DNA of 64,000 nt, from positions 1-64,000 of the forward strand of contig NZ_JACJTV010000022.1 of NCBI RefSeq assembly GCF_014698845.1, given 5' to 3'. The translations under genes and the position numbers were made by a program. A model generated the notes under the pieces. The model worked only from the letters and a program-made list of their open reading frames with translations. It did not search any database and was not told the origin of the DNA. Of the stretch, positions 38,265 through 47,928 are shown piece by piece. This stretch comes from Coleofasciculus sp. FACHB-1120 (GTDB lineage: Bacteria; Cyanobacteriota; Cyanobacteriia; Cyanobacteriales; FACHB-T130). Position 1 is the first letter of the stretch. The number at the start of each line of letters is the position of its first letter.

Positions 38265-38828
38265 ATGAACATCAAACGTCTTTCTTTAAATCTCAGTTTA
38301 GGTTTAGCTTTAGGTTCTTCTCTACTGTTTTCGGAAACAGCATTTGCTCAAACTCCCGGCTTCAGTTCAGATGTCACCGGCCCGATTATGACGACTAGCG
38401 ACGTTGTCAACGGAGCCTTCATACCCGACAGAGGCGGACGGGGAAGACTCGCTTTCAGAACGGAGGCGATCGCCTCTGCTGTCAATCAGGCAGCAGCCTC
38501 AGTCAACTCCCAGACCGCAAACAACAGCTTGGGGAACGTTTTGACGGGGACTGGAAATGTTGCTGCTAGCGCTAGCCAGCTAGAAAGCGGTCTGGTGAAT
38601 GCTACTGAAGGCATTAATCCGACCCTAGCTCGTAACGTGGTTGCCAATTTGCAAGGGCTAACAACAAATGGTAGGGTCGATGCGGTTAGGCTGGCGGCGG
38701 CTGTTGAAGCCTACAATGCTCTCATCAACTCCAGTAGTGGCGTATTTTTGAGCGAGCCTCCCGATGAGCTGCTGGCAATTCAATCCGTCCTGGCTGCACT
38801 ATTGAATGCGGCTTTTGGAGCAGGTTAA
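38265..38828 (+). CDS. Small secreted protein, unknown
   Basis: This is a 187-residue protein with a classical signal peptide (LSLNLSLGLALGSSLLF, cleavage probably after AFA near residue 28). The mature part is alanine- and asparagine-rich with low charge, and contains AIASAVNQAAASVNSQTANNS and an LAAAVEAYNALI helix. I recognise no family. It lies 25 bases after the SLH-protein gene on the same strand, so the two are probably co-transcribed and it may be a periplasmic or surface partner. No cysteines or lipobox are seen. Confidence 0.8.
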   Translation: MNIKRLSLNLSLGLALGSSLLFSETAFAQTPGFSSDVTGPIMTTSDVVNGAFIPDRGGRGRLAFRTEAIASAVNQAAASVNSQTANNSLGNVLTGTGNVAASASQLESGLVNATEGINPTLARNVVANLQGLTTNGRVDAVRLAAAVEAYNALINSSSGVFLSEPPDELLAIQSVLAALLNAAFGAG

Positions 38829-39041
38829 CGCTACCTGCAAGTTTTGATGTCAGTAGGGAAGGCTTTATGAGGCGATCGCCTTGTTGCTCGGATTCTTAAA
38901 ACCAGTGGCGGAGTGTTTTTCTGTTCCCTGACTCCCGGCTACCTGGTGACGAGCGATCGCTTATACTGCCTCGTGTCATAGATATTAGTTTTAAGCACAT
39001 CTTAGACACGGTTTTTTTTTGACTGTTGTGCGTAATTCCGT

Positions 39042-40025
39042 ATGTCCAAAGATATAAGCATTGGCATCGTAATTCCCTCGTATAATGAGGGTCAAGATTT
39101 GATCGATACGCTTAAAAGCATATTTAATCAGAGTTCACCATTTACAGAAGTTATCGTTGTAGATGATTCCTCTGATGGCACCGACCAATTAGTTGCAGAT
39201 ACTTTTGGCGAGAAGGTAAAGTTAATTCACCGCAGCAGTCTCTTAGGACGATCTTCGGCTCGTAATTTAGGCATAAAACTTTCCTCATCTGAAGTGGTGG
39301 TAATTCTGAATGCTGATGTCAGCTTGCCACCTAATTTTTGCGAATATTTACGAAAAAAATATAAAGACGAAGATTGTGATGCCTTCGGAGTTGGTCTAAC
39401 AATTACTAACACTCAGCATCCATATCCCCGTTATCGCTATGCTATCTATTTAACCCATGTCTATCGCCGAAAAGTTTGGACGGAAGGCTTTTCTGTCCGT
39501 CGTTCAACTTTCTTCAAAACTCAAGGTTTTCCGACTGGGTATCCTCTAGCTATCTTAGCAGGCGAAGATACAGAGTTCGTTTTTGACCTACAACGAATAG
39601 GAGCCAATATTTGCTTTGACTTTGAGTATAAAGTTACTACAGTAATGCCGGAAGATGCAGAAACTATCGAAAGTCAATTGCGAGGACGAGGCTCTCTGCG
39701 TACTTTACACTTTGTTTATGACAAATCGTTGGGAGAATTAGTACCTCGTTGCATTCTTAAGCAGATTCGGCGGCTAGTCGTTGTAGCCACAGTTCTACCA
39801 TTTTGTTATCAGATAATCCGGTTATGGCTCCATTTTAATCAGGGATGGAAAGATTTAGGCAATTATGCTAAGTATGAACTGTATGACAAGTGGTTGCGAT
39901 CACATCAAGAATGGCTAGATATGGCAAACTTTCTCAGCATATACAGAGACAAGGGTTATAACTTACTTGATATTTTTCTCAAGCGGCCTTCTCAACTGCT
40001 GAAAATAAGTCAAAAATTTCAATAA
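39042..40025 (+). CDS. Glycosyltransferase family 2
   Basis: This is a 327-residue GT-A glycosyltransferase. The N-terminus IGIVIPSYNEGQDLIDTLKS and VVDDSSDGT form the nucleotide-sugar site, and VVILNADVSLPP supplies a variant DxD-like acidic motif. EDTEF near residue 183 fits the catalytic-base position. The C-terminal part has a hydrophobic segment (about 243-270), suggesting membrane association. It opens an 11-kb same-strand polysaccharide run, with two bases to the next gene. Confidence 0.9.
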   Translation: MSKDISIGIVIPSYNEGQDLIDTLKSIFNQSSPFTEVIVVDDSSDGTDQLVADTFGEKVKLIHRSSLLGRSSARNLGIKLSSSEVVVILNADVSLPPNFCEYLRKKYKDEDCDAFGVGLTITNTQHPYPRYRYAIYLTHVYRRKVWTEGFSVRRSTFFKTQGFPTGYPLAILAGEDTEFVFDLQRIGANICFDFEYKVTTVMPEDAETIESQLRGRGSLRTLHFVYDKSLGELVPRCILKQIRRLVVVATVLPFCYQIIRLWLHFNQGWKDLGNYAKYELYDKWLRSHQEWLDMANFLSIYRDKGYNLLDIFLKRPSQLLKISQKFQ

Positions 40026-40027
40026 TT

Positions 40028-40965
40028 ATGCTCGATACCACCGATCTCTCGCCAGTGGATTTTGCATTCGATCCTAATCTGGGGACTTCTGTTCGCGATC
40101 GCATTCGAGATGCTGCTGACCATCTAATTCGCCGCCCTTTTTATAAAATACTGTATAAAAAAAAATTGCTCAGCAACCCTATCCTATTGATTTGGTACTT
40201 CCCGCAAAAGGGATGTCCACATTAGCAAAGCGACATTGGGTGGATCGATATCTTCGGATTCAAAATTCCCGAATACTTGTAATTGGTTGTGGAACTGCTT
40301 GGGATTTTGGATCTTATCTCCGCTTCAAACCCAAAGAAATTGTCGGTATCGATTTATATAATTTTGGGGCTTGCTGGCAAAAAGTTCAAGAGTATGTTGC
40401 TAAAGCTGGGTTGCCAACTAAAGTAAGTTTTCATCAAGCAGATATTGCTGAACTCAATCCCAAAAATATAGGGGAGTTTGACATTATTTCCAGCGATGCG
40501 GTGTTTGAACATTGCCGAGACTTAGAAAGTGTACTAAAAACTCTGTATAACCTTCTGCGTCGCCAAGGCGTTATGTATGCCAGTTATGGACCACTGTGGT
40601 ACTGTTGGAATGGAGACCACTTTTCAGGACGCGATCGCATTGAGGAGGGATACAACCATTTGCTACTCGATCCCGTTGCCTACCAAAATTATTACCATAC
40701 CCATTTGCGAGATGCTGATTTTGAATTGCAAAATGGAGGCCGCTATATAGAATTAGATTTATTTAGTAAACTTTCGAGCCGAGAGTATTTTGAACTTTAT
40801 AATCAATTGGGTTTTCGTACAAAATCAGTTATAGTTGACTTTAATATCAAAGCTAATTCCTTGCGTTCCACTCCTTTATTTAAACAACTAATTTCCAAGT
40901 TCCCCCATTTAACAGTAGAGGATTTTTTAATCAGAGGACATCTGATTATTTTAGAAAAACCTTAA
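40028..40965 (+). CDS. SAM-dependent methyltransferase split by a frameshift at A9
   Basis: The N-terminal frame starts at ATG 40028 and stays open to 40225. The catalytic part lies in the -1 frame, from about 40156 to 40965. The frames join naturally at an A9 run (40157-40165): reading one A twice gives KKKIAQQPYPIDLVLPAKGM and a protein of about 312 residues. The methyltransferase SAM motif is ILVIGCGTAWDFGSYL, followed by EIVGIDLY and ISSDAVFEHCRD (motif-4 region). Either a one-base deletion or slippage expresses it. A shorter product starting at TTG 40192 or ATG 40222 is also possible. It belongs to the polysaccharide run. Confidence 0.8.
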
Positions 40966-40982
40966 AAATAACACAAAACTGT

Positions 40983-41690
40983 ATGGAGCCAATCAAATTT
41001 TACGAAAAATATGCAGTTGAGTATGCGAAAAATGCCTCGATACCTGAGCCGATAGCTTTTTCAGGAACATGGGGGAGCAAAACCAGGATTCAATTAGCTT
41101 ATGAAATGCTGGCACCTTATGCACCTTTTGATAGTTTCTTTGATGTTGGTTGTGGGAATTTGAGCAATTTAGTAACTTTGCAAAATCTATTTAACAAAGG
41201 TTTTGGAATAGATATAGTAGCTTATCCAACCTGGAAACTTTTGGAAGATAAGTTGAGTACCTATCAGCACAATCTCAATTCGGAATCTCTTCCCTTTCCG
41301 AATGAAATGTTTGATGCTGTTACCATCTTAATGGTTCTAGAACACGTATTCGATCCTTTTACTGTAATTGAGGAAATTTCTAGAGTGACGAAAGTAAAAG
41401 GGTATTTAGTAATTAATGTTCCCAATATTGCTTATATTAAACATCGCCTAGGACTGTTAGTAGGTAAATTGCCAATTACATCAACAGTCAAATGTTGGGA
41501 AATGCGAGAATGGGATGGCGGACATATTCACTACTTTACCCTAGAGAGACTAACTTGGTTACTAAATAAATTTGGAAACTATCAAGTCTTACAGGTGCAA
41601 GGAAGTGGTAAATTAGGGAAACTGAAGCGCCTATTGCCAGGGGTATTGTGCAGTGATTTGCAAATTTTGTGTCAGAAAGTAGGTGGATAA
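40983..41690 (+). CDS. SAM-dependent methyltransferase
   Basis: This 235-residue class I methyltransferase has a SAM-binding strand-loop SFFDVGCGNLSNLVTL (GxGx-type) and a catalytic region MFDAVTILMVLEHVFDPF, followed by YLVINVPNI. It is a Methyltransf_11/23-type enzyme of unknown acceptor; in this setting, modification of a sugar or glycan is likely. It lies 17 bases after the split methyltransferase gene and 49 bases before the next. Confidence 0.88.
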   Translation: MEPIKFYEKYAVEYAKNASIPEPIAFSGTWGSKTRIQLAYEMLAPYAPFDSFFDVGCGNLSNLVTLQNLFNKGFGIDIVAYPTWKLLEDKLSTYQHNLNSESLPFPNEMFDAVTILMVLEHVFDPFTVIEEISRVTKVKGYLVINVPNIAYIKHRLGLLVGKLPITSTVKCWEMREWDGGHIHYFTLERLTWLLNKFGNYQVLQVQGSGKLGKLKRLLPGVLCSDLQILCQKVGG

Positions 41691-41739
41691 AAAGAATAAA
41701 ACTCATTTCTTTTTGACGTAATATACAAAGATTATTCTC

Positions 41740-42456
41740 ATGGATGCTCAGGAATTACAAAGGCAATACTATCAAAACATTGCTTCTGATTATGAGAACA
41801 TACATTTTCAAGAGGAAGACGAACATCTTATTGCCTGCAAATTTATTAGCTTGTTTTGCGCTGAACTAGAAGTAACTAGCGTTTTAGATACCGGCTGTGG
41901 TACAGGGAGAAATGTTGCCTATCTGAAATCTTATTTCCCACAAGCGGAAGTGATGGGGAATGATGTTTCTGCCGATTTATTGCAAGTCGCTACTAATAAA
42001 CATGGCATACCGCCAGAAGATTTAGTTTGTTGTAGCAGCTATAAACTACCATTTCCTGATAACTCATTTGATATTGTGACAGAGTTTGCTATATTACACC
42101 ACGTCGCCGAGCCAGATTGTGTTGTGGCGGAAATGTTACGGGTAGCGCGTAAGGGAATTTTTATCAGTGATAGCAATCGTTTTGGACAAGGTAGTTTGTT
42201 GTCTCGCTTACTCAAGTTAATACTCTATAAAATAGGACTTTGGTGGCTGTTTCGGTGGGTAGCAAATGGAGGAAAAAGATGGAATTATTCAGAAGGAGAT
42301 GGGGTTTACTACTCTTATAGCGTTTTTGATAATTTAAAACAGGTAGAAACAGCCTGTTCAAATGTGTTTGCTATACCTACACGAGCAAGTCATGGTTCAG
42401 CAGTATCGCCATTGCTTTTTTCTCCTCAAATATTACTTTGTGGCTTTAAGAAATGA
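41740..42456 (+). CDS. SAM-dependent methyltransferase
   Basis: This 238-residue class I methyltransferase has the SAM motif SVLDTGCGTGRNVAYL, then GNDVSADLL and a catalytic DNSFDIVTEFAILHHV segment. Residues from about 160 on are more hydrophobic and aromatic (IGLWWLFRWVANGG), as in Methyltransf_11 enzymes acting on lipids or glycans. Its stop overlaps the start of the next glycosyltransferase (ATGA), so the genes are translationally coupled. The acceptor is unknown. Confidence 0.88.
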   Translation: MDAQELQRQYYQNIASDYENIHFQEEDEHLIACKFISLFCAELEVTSVLDTGCGTGRNVAYLKSYFPQAEVMGNDVSADLLQVATNKHGIPPEDLVCCSSYKLPFPDNSFDIVTEFAILHHVAEPDCVVAEMLRVARKGIFISDSNRFGQGSLLSRLLKLILYKIGLWWLFRWVANGGKRWNYSEGDGVYYSYSVFDNLKQVETACSNVFAIPTRASHGSAVSPLLFSPQILLCGFKK

Positions 42457-43607
42457 AAGTCACTATCTCTGTATTCGGGCGTTTTCATGCCTTTAACTTA
42501 GCGCAACAATTGCAGCAAAAGCAATATCTAAAGGCTCTAATTTCTACCTATCCAACTTTTATAATTACCAAGTATGGGATCGAGCATGACTTAATTCGTT
42601 CCATCTGGCATTTGGAGGTATTAGTTCGTGCTTGGCGGCAAGTACCTGTCTGGCTAAGAGGTTCTAATAATCTGCCATTTTTATTCCGCGATCGCTTTGA
42701 TCGAGCCGCAAAAAATTATATATTATCTGGTTCTGATGTATTTGTAGGATGGTCAAGTTTATGTCTTTACTCTTTACGCAGAGCGAAAAAGTTAGGAGCT
42801 TTAACCGTAGTCGATCACGGTAGTAGTCACAGGCAATACCAAACGCAAATTCTGCAAGAGGAATATGAACGCTGGGGAATCAAGTTTACTTCCCCCTCTC
42901 CAGAAATGTATGAGCGGGAATTACAAGAGTATGCAGAGGCCGATCGCATTGCCGTTCCTAGTTTATTTTCTAAAAAGACGTTTTTAGAAAAAGGTATTTC
43001 CGAAAAAAAACTAATTTATATTCCTTACGGTACTTCTTTGACAGAGTTTTATCCAGTACCAAAGCTAGATAAGGTATTTCGAGTTATACACTGCGGTGGA
43101 ATCATACTGCGGAAAGGAGTGCAATATTTAGTAAAAGCTTTTTATGAGTTGAAGTTGCCAGATGCAGAGTTGTGGCTGGTTGGTTCGCTGGCTCCAGAAA
43201 TGAAGCCAATTTTAGCTAAGTATGAGAGTGATCACATTATCCTCAAAGGCAAACATCCTCAAAGTCAACTACACTGGTTTTATTCTCAATGCTCTGTGTT
43301 TTGTTTAGCCTCAATTGAAGACGGCTTTGGAATGGTGATTGCTCAAGCGATGGCTTGCGGTTTACCTGTAATTCATACGACTAATACAGGCGGTGAGGAT
43401 ATTGTTAGAGATGGTGTAGATGGTTTTTGCATACCGATTCGGGATGTAGAAGCGCTCAAAGAGAAAATCTTGTTTTTCTATGAGAATCCCCAGAGGAGAT
43501 CGCAAATGGGTCATAATGCCTTAAAAGAAGCTAGCAATTCTCTGTCTTGGAATGACTACGGTGAGAAAATAGTTGCTGCTTACTCTACTGCCTTGGCTGC
43601 AAAATAG
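42453..43607 (+). CDS. Glycosyltransferase family 4
   Basis: This 384-residue GT-B enzyme has the family 4 signature: VFRVIHCGGIILRKGVQYLVKAF, then SVFCLASIEDGFGMVIAQAMACGLPVIHT (the E-x7-E motif in the donor domain, about residues 285-305). The N-terminal acceptor domain begins KVTISVFGRFHAFNLAQQL. It overlaps the preceding methyltransferase by four bases and is followed at nine bases by the flippase. Confidence 0.92.
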   Translation: MKVTISVFGRFHAFNLAQQLQQKQYLKALISTYPTFIITKYGIEHDLIRSIWHLEVLVRAWRQVPVWLRGSNNLPFLFRDRFDRAAKNYILSGSDVFVGWSSLCLYSLRRAKKLGALTVVDHGSSHRQYQTQILQEEYERWGIKFTSPSPEMYERELQEYAEADRIAVPSLFSKKTFLEKGISEKKLIYIPYGTSLTEFYPVPKLDKVFRVIHCGGIILRKGVQYLVKAFYELKLPDAELWLVGSLAPEMKPILAKYESDHIILKGKHPQSQLHWFYSQCSVFCLASIEDGFGMVIAQAMACGLPVIHTTNTGGEDIVRDGVDGFCIPIRDVEALKEKILFFYENPQRRSQMGHNALKEASNSLSWNDYGEKIVAAYSTALAAK

Positions 43608-43616
43608 GTAAGGTTC

Positions 43617-45083
43617 TTGTCAAGCGTTACTAAATTTATCAAAGGAGGTTTACTCCTCGGTGTTGCCAGCATAGTAATGCGCCTATCGGGTGTATTGGTG
43701 CTAGTTCCGATAGCGCGGTTGCTGGGACCTAAGCATCTGGGAATCTACAGCTTGGTGTTTTCCCTAGTCCAAAGCGGCAATATATTAGGACGCTTAGGAA
43801 TTGATGCCGCTATGCACCGCAATGGAGCGCACCTCTACAGTACCGATCCAGTTGCAACTGGACGTCTACTTGGAGTAGGTAGCACCTTGATTGGGCTAAG
43901 TTTTGCAGCTTTAACAGCAGCGATCTGGATAGGACGCGAACCTTTGGCAACATATTGGTTAGGTAATCCAGAGGCAGCAGCATGGTTTAGTTATGCTGCC
44001 GTAAATCTATTTATAGAAGGAATCAGTTGTGTAGCGATGACTGGGCTGTTGAGTCTCCACAACTTTAAAGCCCATTCGCTGGCAACGTCTACTGGCAGTT
44101 TGGGGCGATTGCTGTTGTCACCGTTGTTGGCATGGTGCTATGGTTTATCGGGTGCATTTTTGGGGCTAATCGTAGCCTCTTTGTTGCAAGCTGGAGTCGG
44201 ATTTGTCTACTTTCGCCGTAGTACCCAGCAACATCATATTTTGCTGAGGTTAGAGGGCTTCTGGCAAGAAAGTTATCAGATTATGCGATTTGGCATTCCC
44301 TTTTATGCTGGAAACGCTTTAATTGGGTTAGTATTTCTACCGATGATGGGGGAAGTCGGGCGAGTAGCGGGATTAGAAACGCTAGGACAGATCAGGATCG
44401 GACAGTCTCTGAGTCAAATCGTGGGCTTTTTGCCGGGAGCGATCGCCCCTGTTACCATCTCCATTCTTTCGGAAGCCCATAGCAGTGAAGGAGAAGATTT
44501 TCAACGGTTGCGTTCAATCCATTTGCGGAGTAACTGGATACTTGCTTTGTCGCTAGTTACGTTCTTGAGTGTCACGAGTTCAAGTGTAGTTAACCTGCTG
44601 TTTGGTAGTGCCTATCAAGCTGCTTTACCGCTTGTAATCGGTTTAAGTTGGTGGGCAGCCTTGACTGTCGTTGTAGAAAGTTTTAATCTTTACAGCCTGA
44701 GTGCCGGTTACACGAAAGCGATCGCTGTAGGAGCATTACTCCAAAAAATTGTCTTCATCAGTCTCACATTTTGGTTGCTACCGCAGTGGAAAGGCATGGC
44801 TTTTATTTTTGGTTTGCTTTTAGGTAGTGTCCTGCAACTAATTGTGATGCTTACGACCCTGTGGTCACAACTCGAAGCACTATTAAAGCAGCAAATTTGT
44901 ATCCTTTGCTTGTGGAGTCTAGGTAGTATTGGATTAGTTTATGGGCTAGAACAGTTAAACTTACCAATATTGGCTAGTTGGTTAGTTGCATTGGTACTCC
45001 CTTTAACAATTGCCAGTTTAGGTACCTGGTCAATTTTTAGCTCAAATGAAAAGGAGCAGATGTGGGGTAGACTTTGTAAATAA
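43617..45083 (+). CDS. Oligosaccharide flippase (Wzx-like)
   Basis: This 488-residue polytopic protein has about 12-14 hydrophobic segments and flips lipid-linked repeat units across the inner membrane. It starts at TTG 43617 (SSVTKFIKGGLLLGVASIVMRL), with GGTAAGG-like ribosome site bases just upstream. No ATG is usable nearby. It is typical of the MOP/Wzx family in length and in its N-terminal pattern. The Wzy-like gene follows after 119 bases. The pair defines a Wzx/Wzy-dependent pathway together with the Wzc/Wza genes at 32-36 kb. Confidence 0.9.
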   Translation: MSSVTKFIKGGLLLGVASIVMRLSGVLVLVPIARLLGPKHLGIYSLVFSLVQSGNILGRLGIDAAMHRNGAHLYSTDPVATGRLLGVGSTLIGLSFAALTAAIWIGREPLATYWLGNPEAAAWFSYAAVNLFIEGISCVAMTGLLSLHNFKAHSLATSTGSLGRLLLSPLLAWCYGLSGAFLGLIVASLLQAGVGFVYFRRSTQQHHILLRLEGFWQESYQIMRFGIPFYAGNALIGLVFLPMMGEVGRVAGLETLGQIRIGQSLSQIVGFLPGAIAPVTISILSEAHSSEGEDFQRLRSIHLRSNWILALSLVTFLSVTSSSVVNLLFGSAYQAALPLVIGLSWWAALTVVVESFNLYSLSAGYTKAIAVGALLQKIVFISLTFWLLPQWKGMAFIFGLLLGSVLQLIVMLTTLWSQLEALLKQQICILCLWSLGSIGLVYGLEQLNLPILASWLVALVLPLTIASLGTWSIFSSNEKEQMWGRLCK

Positions 45084-45202
45084 GCGATGCTCAAGCTAAC
45101 CAGGAGCCTATCATTTTGCATTAAACAAAATAGCCAAATCCTATTGGTATTCGGTTCGCTATAAAGCTAGTTAAAATTCAGTTTAAATTCAAGCGACTTT
45201 AT

Positions 45203-46741
45203 ATGTCACTTCAACCCTCTCGCTCACCTCTACTTTCTCGGAAGGTCAAAAAATCTCATCTATTCATATTGCCGTTTGTATTGATAGCAATAACTCTGCT
45301 GTGTATAGTTTTTTTTCCCGGCTCCATTCCTAGCGGCGATCGCTGGTTGGTTTTTGCCGATGGGTTGGGAATATGTATTCTCTGTAGTTGGGCTTTTCTG
45401 CGTTCTCCTCTCCAATCAATAGATATTTTCCAACCCCAATTATTATACAGAGCAATCATTTTTGTTTATTATGGCTTGCCTACGATTTTATTTGCATCTA
45501 TGGGAAGTTATGGCCCAGAAAAAAAATTCTCTCTAATATTTGTTAGGAATGCAGAAATAGCTAAATATACTGGAACTTACCTATTTTTATTTACTCTAGT
45601 AACTTTAGTGATGTTTGATCTAGGAATAAAAATAAGTCAGAAAAGCTTTAGGAAGATGGGGTTGCCCTTACAGGTTTCTTCTTCTTACTTGAAGTGGTTA
45701 CTTTTTTTATACATATTACTGGTAATTCCTATCCGTTCCTTCCAAGTATTTAGTGGAGCTTATATTTTTGAGGCAGGAGCATTTAATAAAATCCCAGCTT
45801 GGTGGGCATTACTTAATTACCCAGCGATTCTTATCACTTTTGTCGCAGAAATGTACTGCTTAATCCTAGCTCACTCACCTCGTTACCGTACCTTGCCTCG
45901 TCTTAGCATAGCAGTATTAATGTTTATCGAACAGTACCTAGTTGCCTTTGTATCATCATCCAAGCAATCACTGCTTTTAGTCACTCTCAACCTATTATTA
46001 GTTTTATGGATAAGTAGAGCAATATCTTTCTTCCAAATCATTTTGCTGACGACGGGAACTGCTTTGGTATTTGCACCTCTAACACTGATTATTCGCTATA
46101 TGGATGTGCGTTACCTACGCTCGTTAAATCTTTTTGATGCTTTATCATTTGTTGGAAAAACTATGGTTGATACTATTATAAATAACTATTTTTCTATAGG
46201 AGATTATTTAGCTTTGTCGATTACATCTTTGTCTAAAAGAATAGATGGTTTTCGCACAGCTGCCCGCTCAATAGATATTGCAATGAATCACCTAGAACCA
46301 GCGGGAGGAGCAACAGTAATGGCTGGTTTTTACAATTTAGTTCCTTCCTTTCTTTGGCCTGAGAAAAACAAAATTACTAGGGATGTAGTTCATTTTACTA
46401 CTGTATTTTTTGATAGGACGGGTGAAGAGGCAAACATAGGAATTGCTATTAGTCAAGCTGCTGAATGGTATTATAACTTTGGATATTATGGGGGATTAAT
46501 TGCCTGTGCAGTTTTTGCTCTATCTATCGGTTTTCTCCTTGGGGCAATATATGGCTCTCCTGTTGAAGGCAAAGAAAATAATTGGTTCTTTTTTGGATTG
46601 GTTATCTATTTACCAACTTCTACGCAGTTTCTATTTCTCGACCTCCCATTATTTACAAGTTTAGCAAATGGTATTCGGTATACAATTATAGGCAGTATAT
46701 TTTACTTTTTACTTTCCATAAACCAGAAAAAAAGACAGTGA
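45203..46741 (+). CDS. O-antigen polymerase-like (Wzy-type) membrane protein
   Basis: This 512-residue polytopic protein has about 10-12 hydrophobic segments and a large periplasmic-type loop in the second half (about residues 320-420). Sequences of Wzy polymerases diverge, so the call rests on topology and position between a flippase and glycosyltransferases. Its predicted job is to polymerise flipped repeat units. Its TGA overlaps a GTG start of the next gene (GTGA). Confidence 0.78.
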   Translation: MSLQPSRSPLLSRKVKKSHLFILPFVLIAITLLCIVFFPGSIPSGDRWLVFADGLGICILCSWAFLRSPLQSIDIFQPQLLYRAIIFVYYGLPTILFASMGSYGPEKKFSLIFVRNAEIAKYTGTYLFLFTLVTLVMFDLGIKISQKSFRKMGLPLQVSSSYLKWLLFLYILLVIPIRSFQVFSGAYIFEAGAFNKIPAWWALLNYPAILITFVAEMYCLILAHSPRYRTLPRLSIAVLMFIEQYLVAFVSSSKQSLLLVTLNLLLVLWISRAISFFQIILLTTGTALVFAPLTLIIRYMDVRYLRSLNLFDALSFVGKTMVDTIINNYFSIGDYLALSITSLSKRIDGFRTAARSIDIAMNHLEPAGGATVMAGFYNLVPSFLWPEKNKITRDVVHFTTVFFDRTGEEANIGIAISQAAEWYYNFGYYGGLIACAVFALSIGFLLGAIYGSPVEGKENNWFFFGLVIYLPTSTQFLFLDLPLFTSLANGIRYTIIGSIFYFLLSINQKKRQ

Positions 46742-47928
46742 AAGTTCTCCACGTCATACCTTCAATTGCTCCCGTGCATGGTGGAGCAAGTCGGGCAATC
46801 TTAGAAATGGCAAAAGCCTTACAAGAGCAAGGTGTAAAGGCTGAGATTGTTACGACTAACGACAATGGCTCCGATTTGCTAGATGTCCCATTGCAGAAGC
46901 GTATAGAATACGAGCAAGTTCCTGTTTGGTTTTTTCCTCGCTTTTCGCTACCCATTGCTTCAGTGCGAACCTTTTGTTTTTCCAGTCAGCTAACAACTTG
47001 GTTGTGGAGACATATAGCTGAGTACGATATTTTACACGTCTATGGAATATATTCTTATGTCTCAACATTGGCGATGGCGATCGCTCGCATCAAACATATT
47101 CCCTATATTATACGACCGCAGGGACAACTCGGTGAATGGGCTTTGCGACAAAGGACTTTCAAAAAACAAATTTATATAGGATTAATTCAACGTGCTAATT
47201 TAAACTGTAGTCGATATGTTCACTTTACATCTGAACAGGAGCAACAAGAAACTTCTAAACTAAATTTTAATTCAGCTAGTTTTGTTTTACGAAATGGCTT
47301 ATTTATACCTCCTCCGATACCGGAAGCTCGTTATAAACTGCGGCAACTGCTGAAGGTTCCGCAAGATGAACCAGTCATCTTATTTTTATCTCGCTTACAT
47401 CCGAAAAAAGGGTTGGATTATCTGATTCCGGCGCTGGGGAAGGTGGCAAATCGTCGCTTTACATTCGTAGTGGCGGGGAGTGGCTCTCCTGAGTACGAGG
47501 ATACAATTGATGCCCTTTTAGTTTCGGCGGGAATTCGCGATCGCACTTATCGCGCTGGCTTCGTGTCTGGTGAAAGGAAAGACTTATTGTTGCAAGGTGC
47601 AGATTTATTTGCGCTGACTTCCCACTCAGAAAACTTTGGCATTGCGGTTTTAGAAGCAATGGCGGCGGGAAAGCCAGTTCTCGCCACCTCTGGCGTTGCT
47701 CTCGCTTCTGTAGTAAAACAGTATCAACTTGGTTATGTAGCAGAACTGGATGTGGAAGCGATATCGTCTGCTATTGAACACTGCCTAATCCATCCACAAG
47801 AAGCTGCACAAATGGGTGAATGCGCCCGTAAACTTATCTTAGAGCAGTATACTTGGAGTCCTATAGCCACCAAGATGATTGAAATTTACACCTCGATTCT
47901 TAACCAACAGCCAATTTTTAAGGTATGA
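46738..47928 (+). CDS. Glycosyltransferase family 4
   Basis: This is a GT-B enzyme of about 396 residues. The GTG at 46738 is chosen because KVLHVIPSIAPVHGGASRAI is the usual start for this family and the GTG overlaps the stop of the polymerase gene (GTGA). Earlier in-frame starts would overlap that gene by about 150 bases. The donor-domain motif ALTSHSENFGIAVLEAMAAGKPVLAT is near residue 300, with VILFLSRLHPKKGLDYL before it. It is the second family-4 enzyme of the cluster. Confidence 0.9.
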   Translation: MKVLHVIPSIAPVHGGASRAILEMAKALQEQGVKAEIVTTNDNGSDLLDVPLQKRIEYEQVPVWFFPRFSLPIASVRTFCFSSQLTTWLWRHIAEYDILHVYGIYSYVSTLAMAIARIKHIPYIIRPQGQLGEWALRQRTFKKQIYIGLIQRANLNCSRYVHFTSEQEQQETSKLNFNSASFVLRNGLFIPPPIPEARYKLRQLLKVPQDEPVILFLSRLHPKKGLDYLIPALGKVANRRFTFVVAGSGSPEYEDTIDALLVSAGIRDRTYRAGFVSGERKDLLLQGADLFALTSHSENFGIAVLEAMAAGKPVLATSGVALASVVKQYQLGYVAELDVEAISSAIEHCLIHPQEAAQMGECARKLILEQYTWSPIATKMIEIYTSILNQQPIFKV

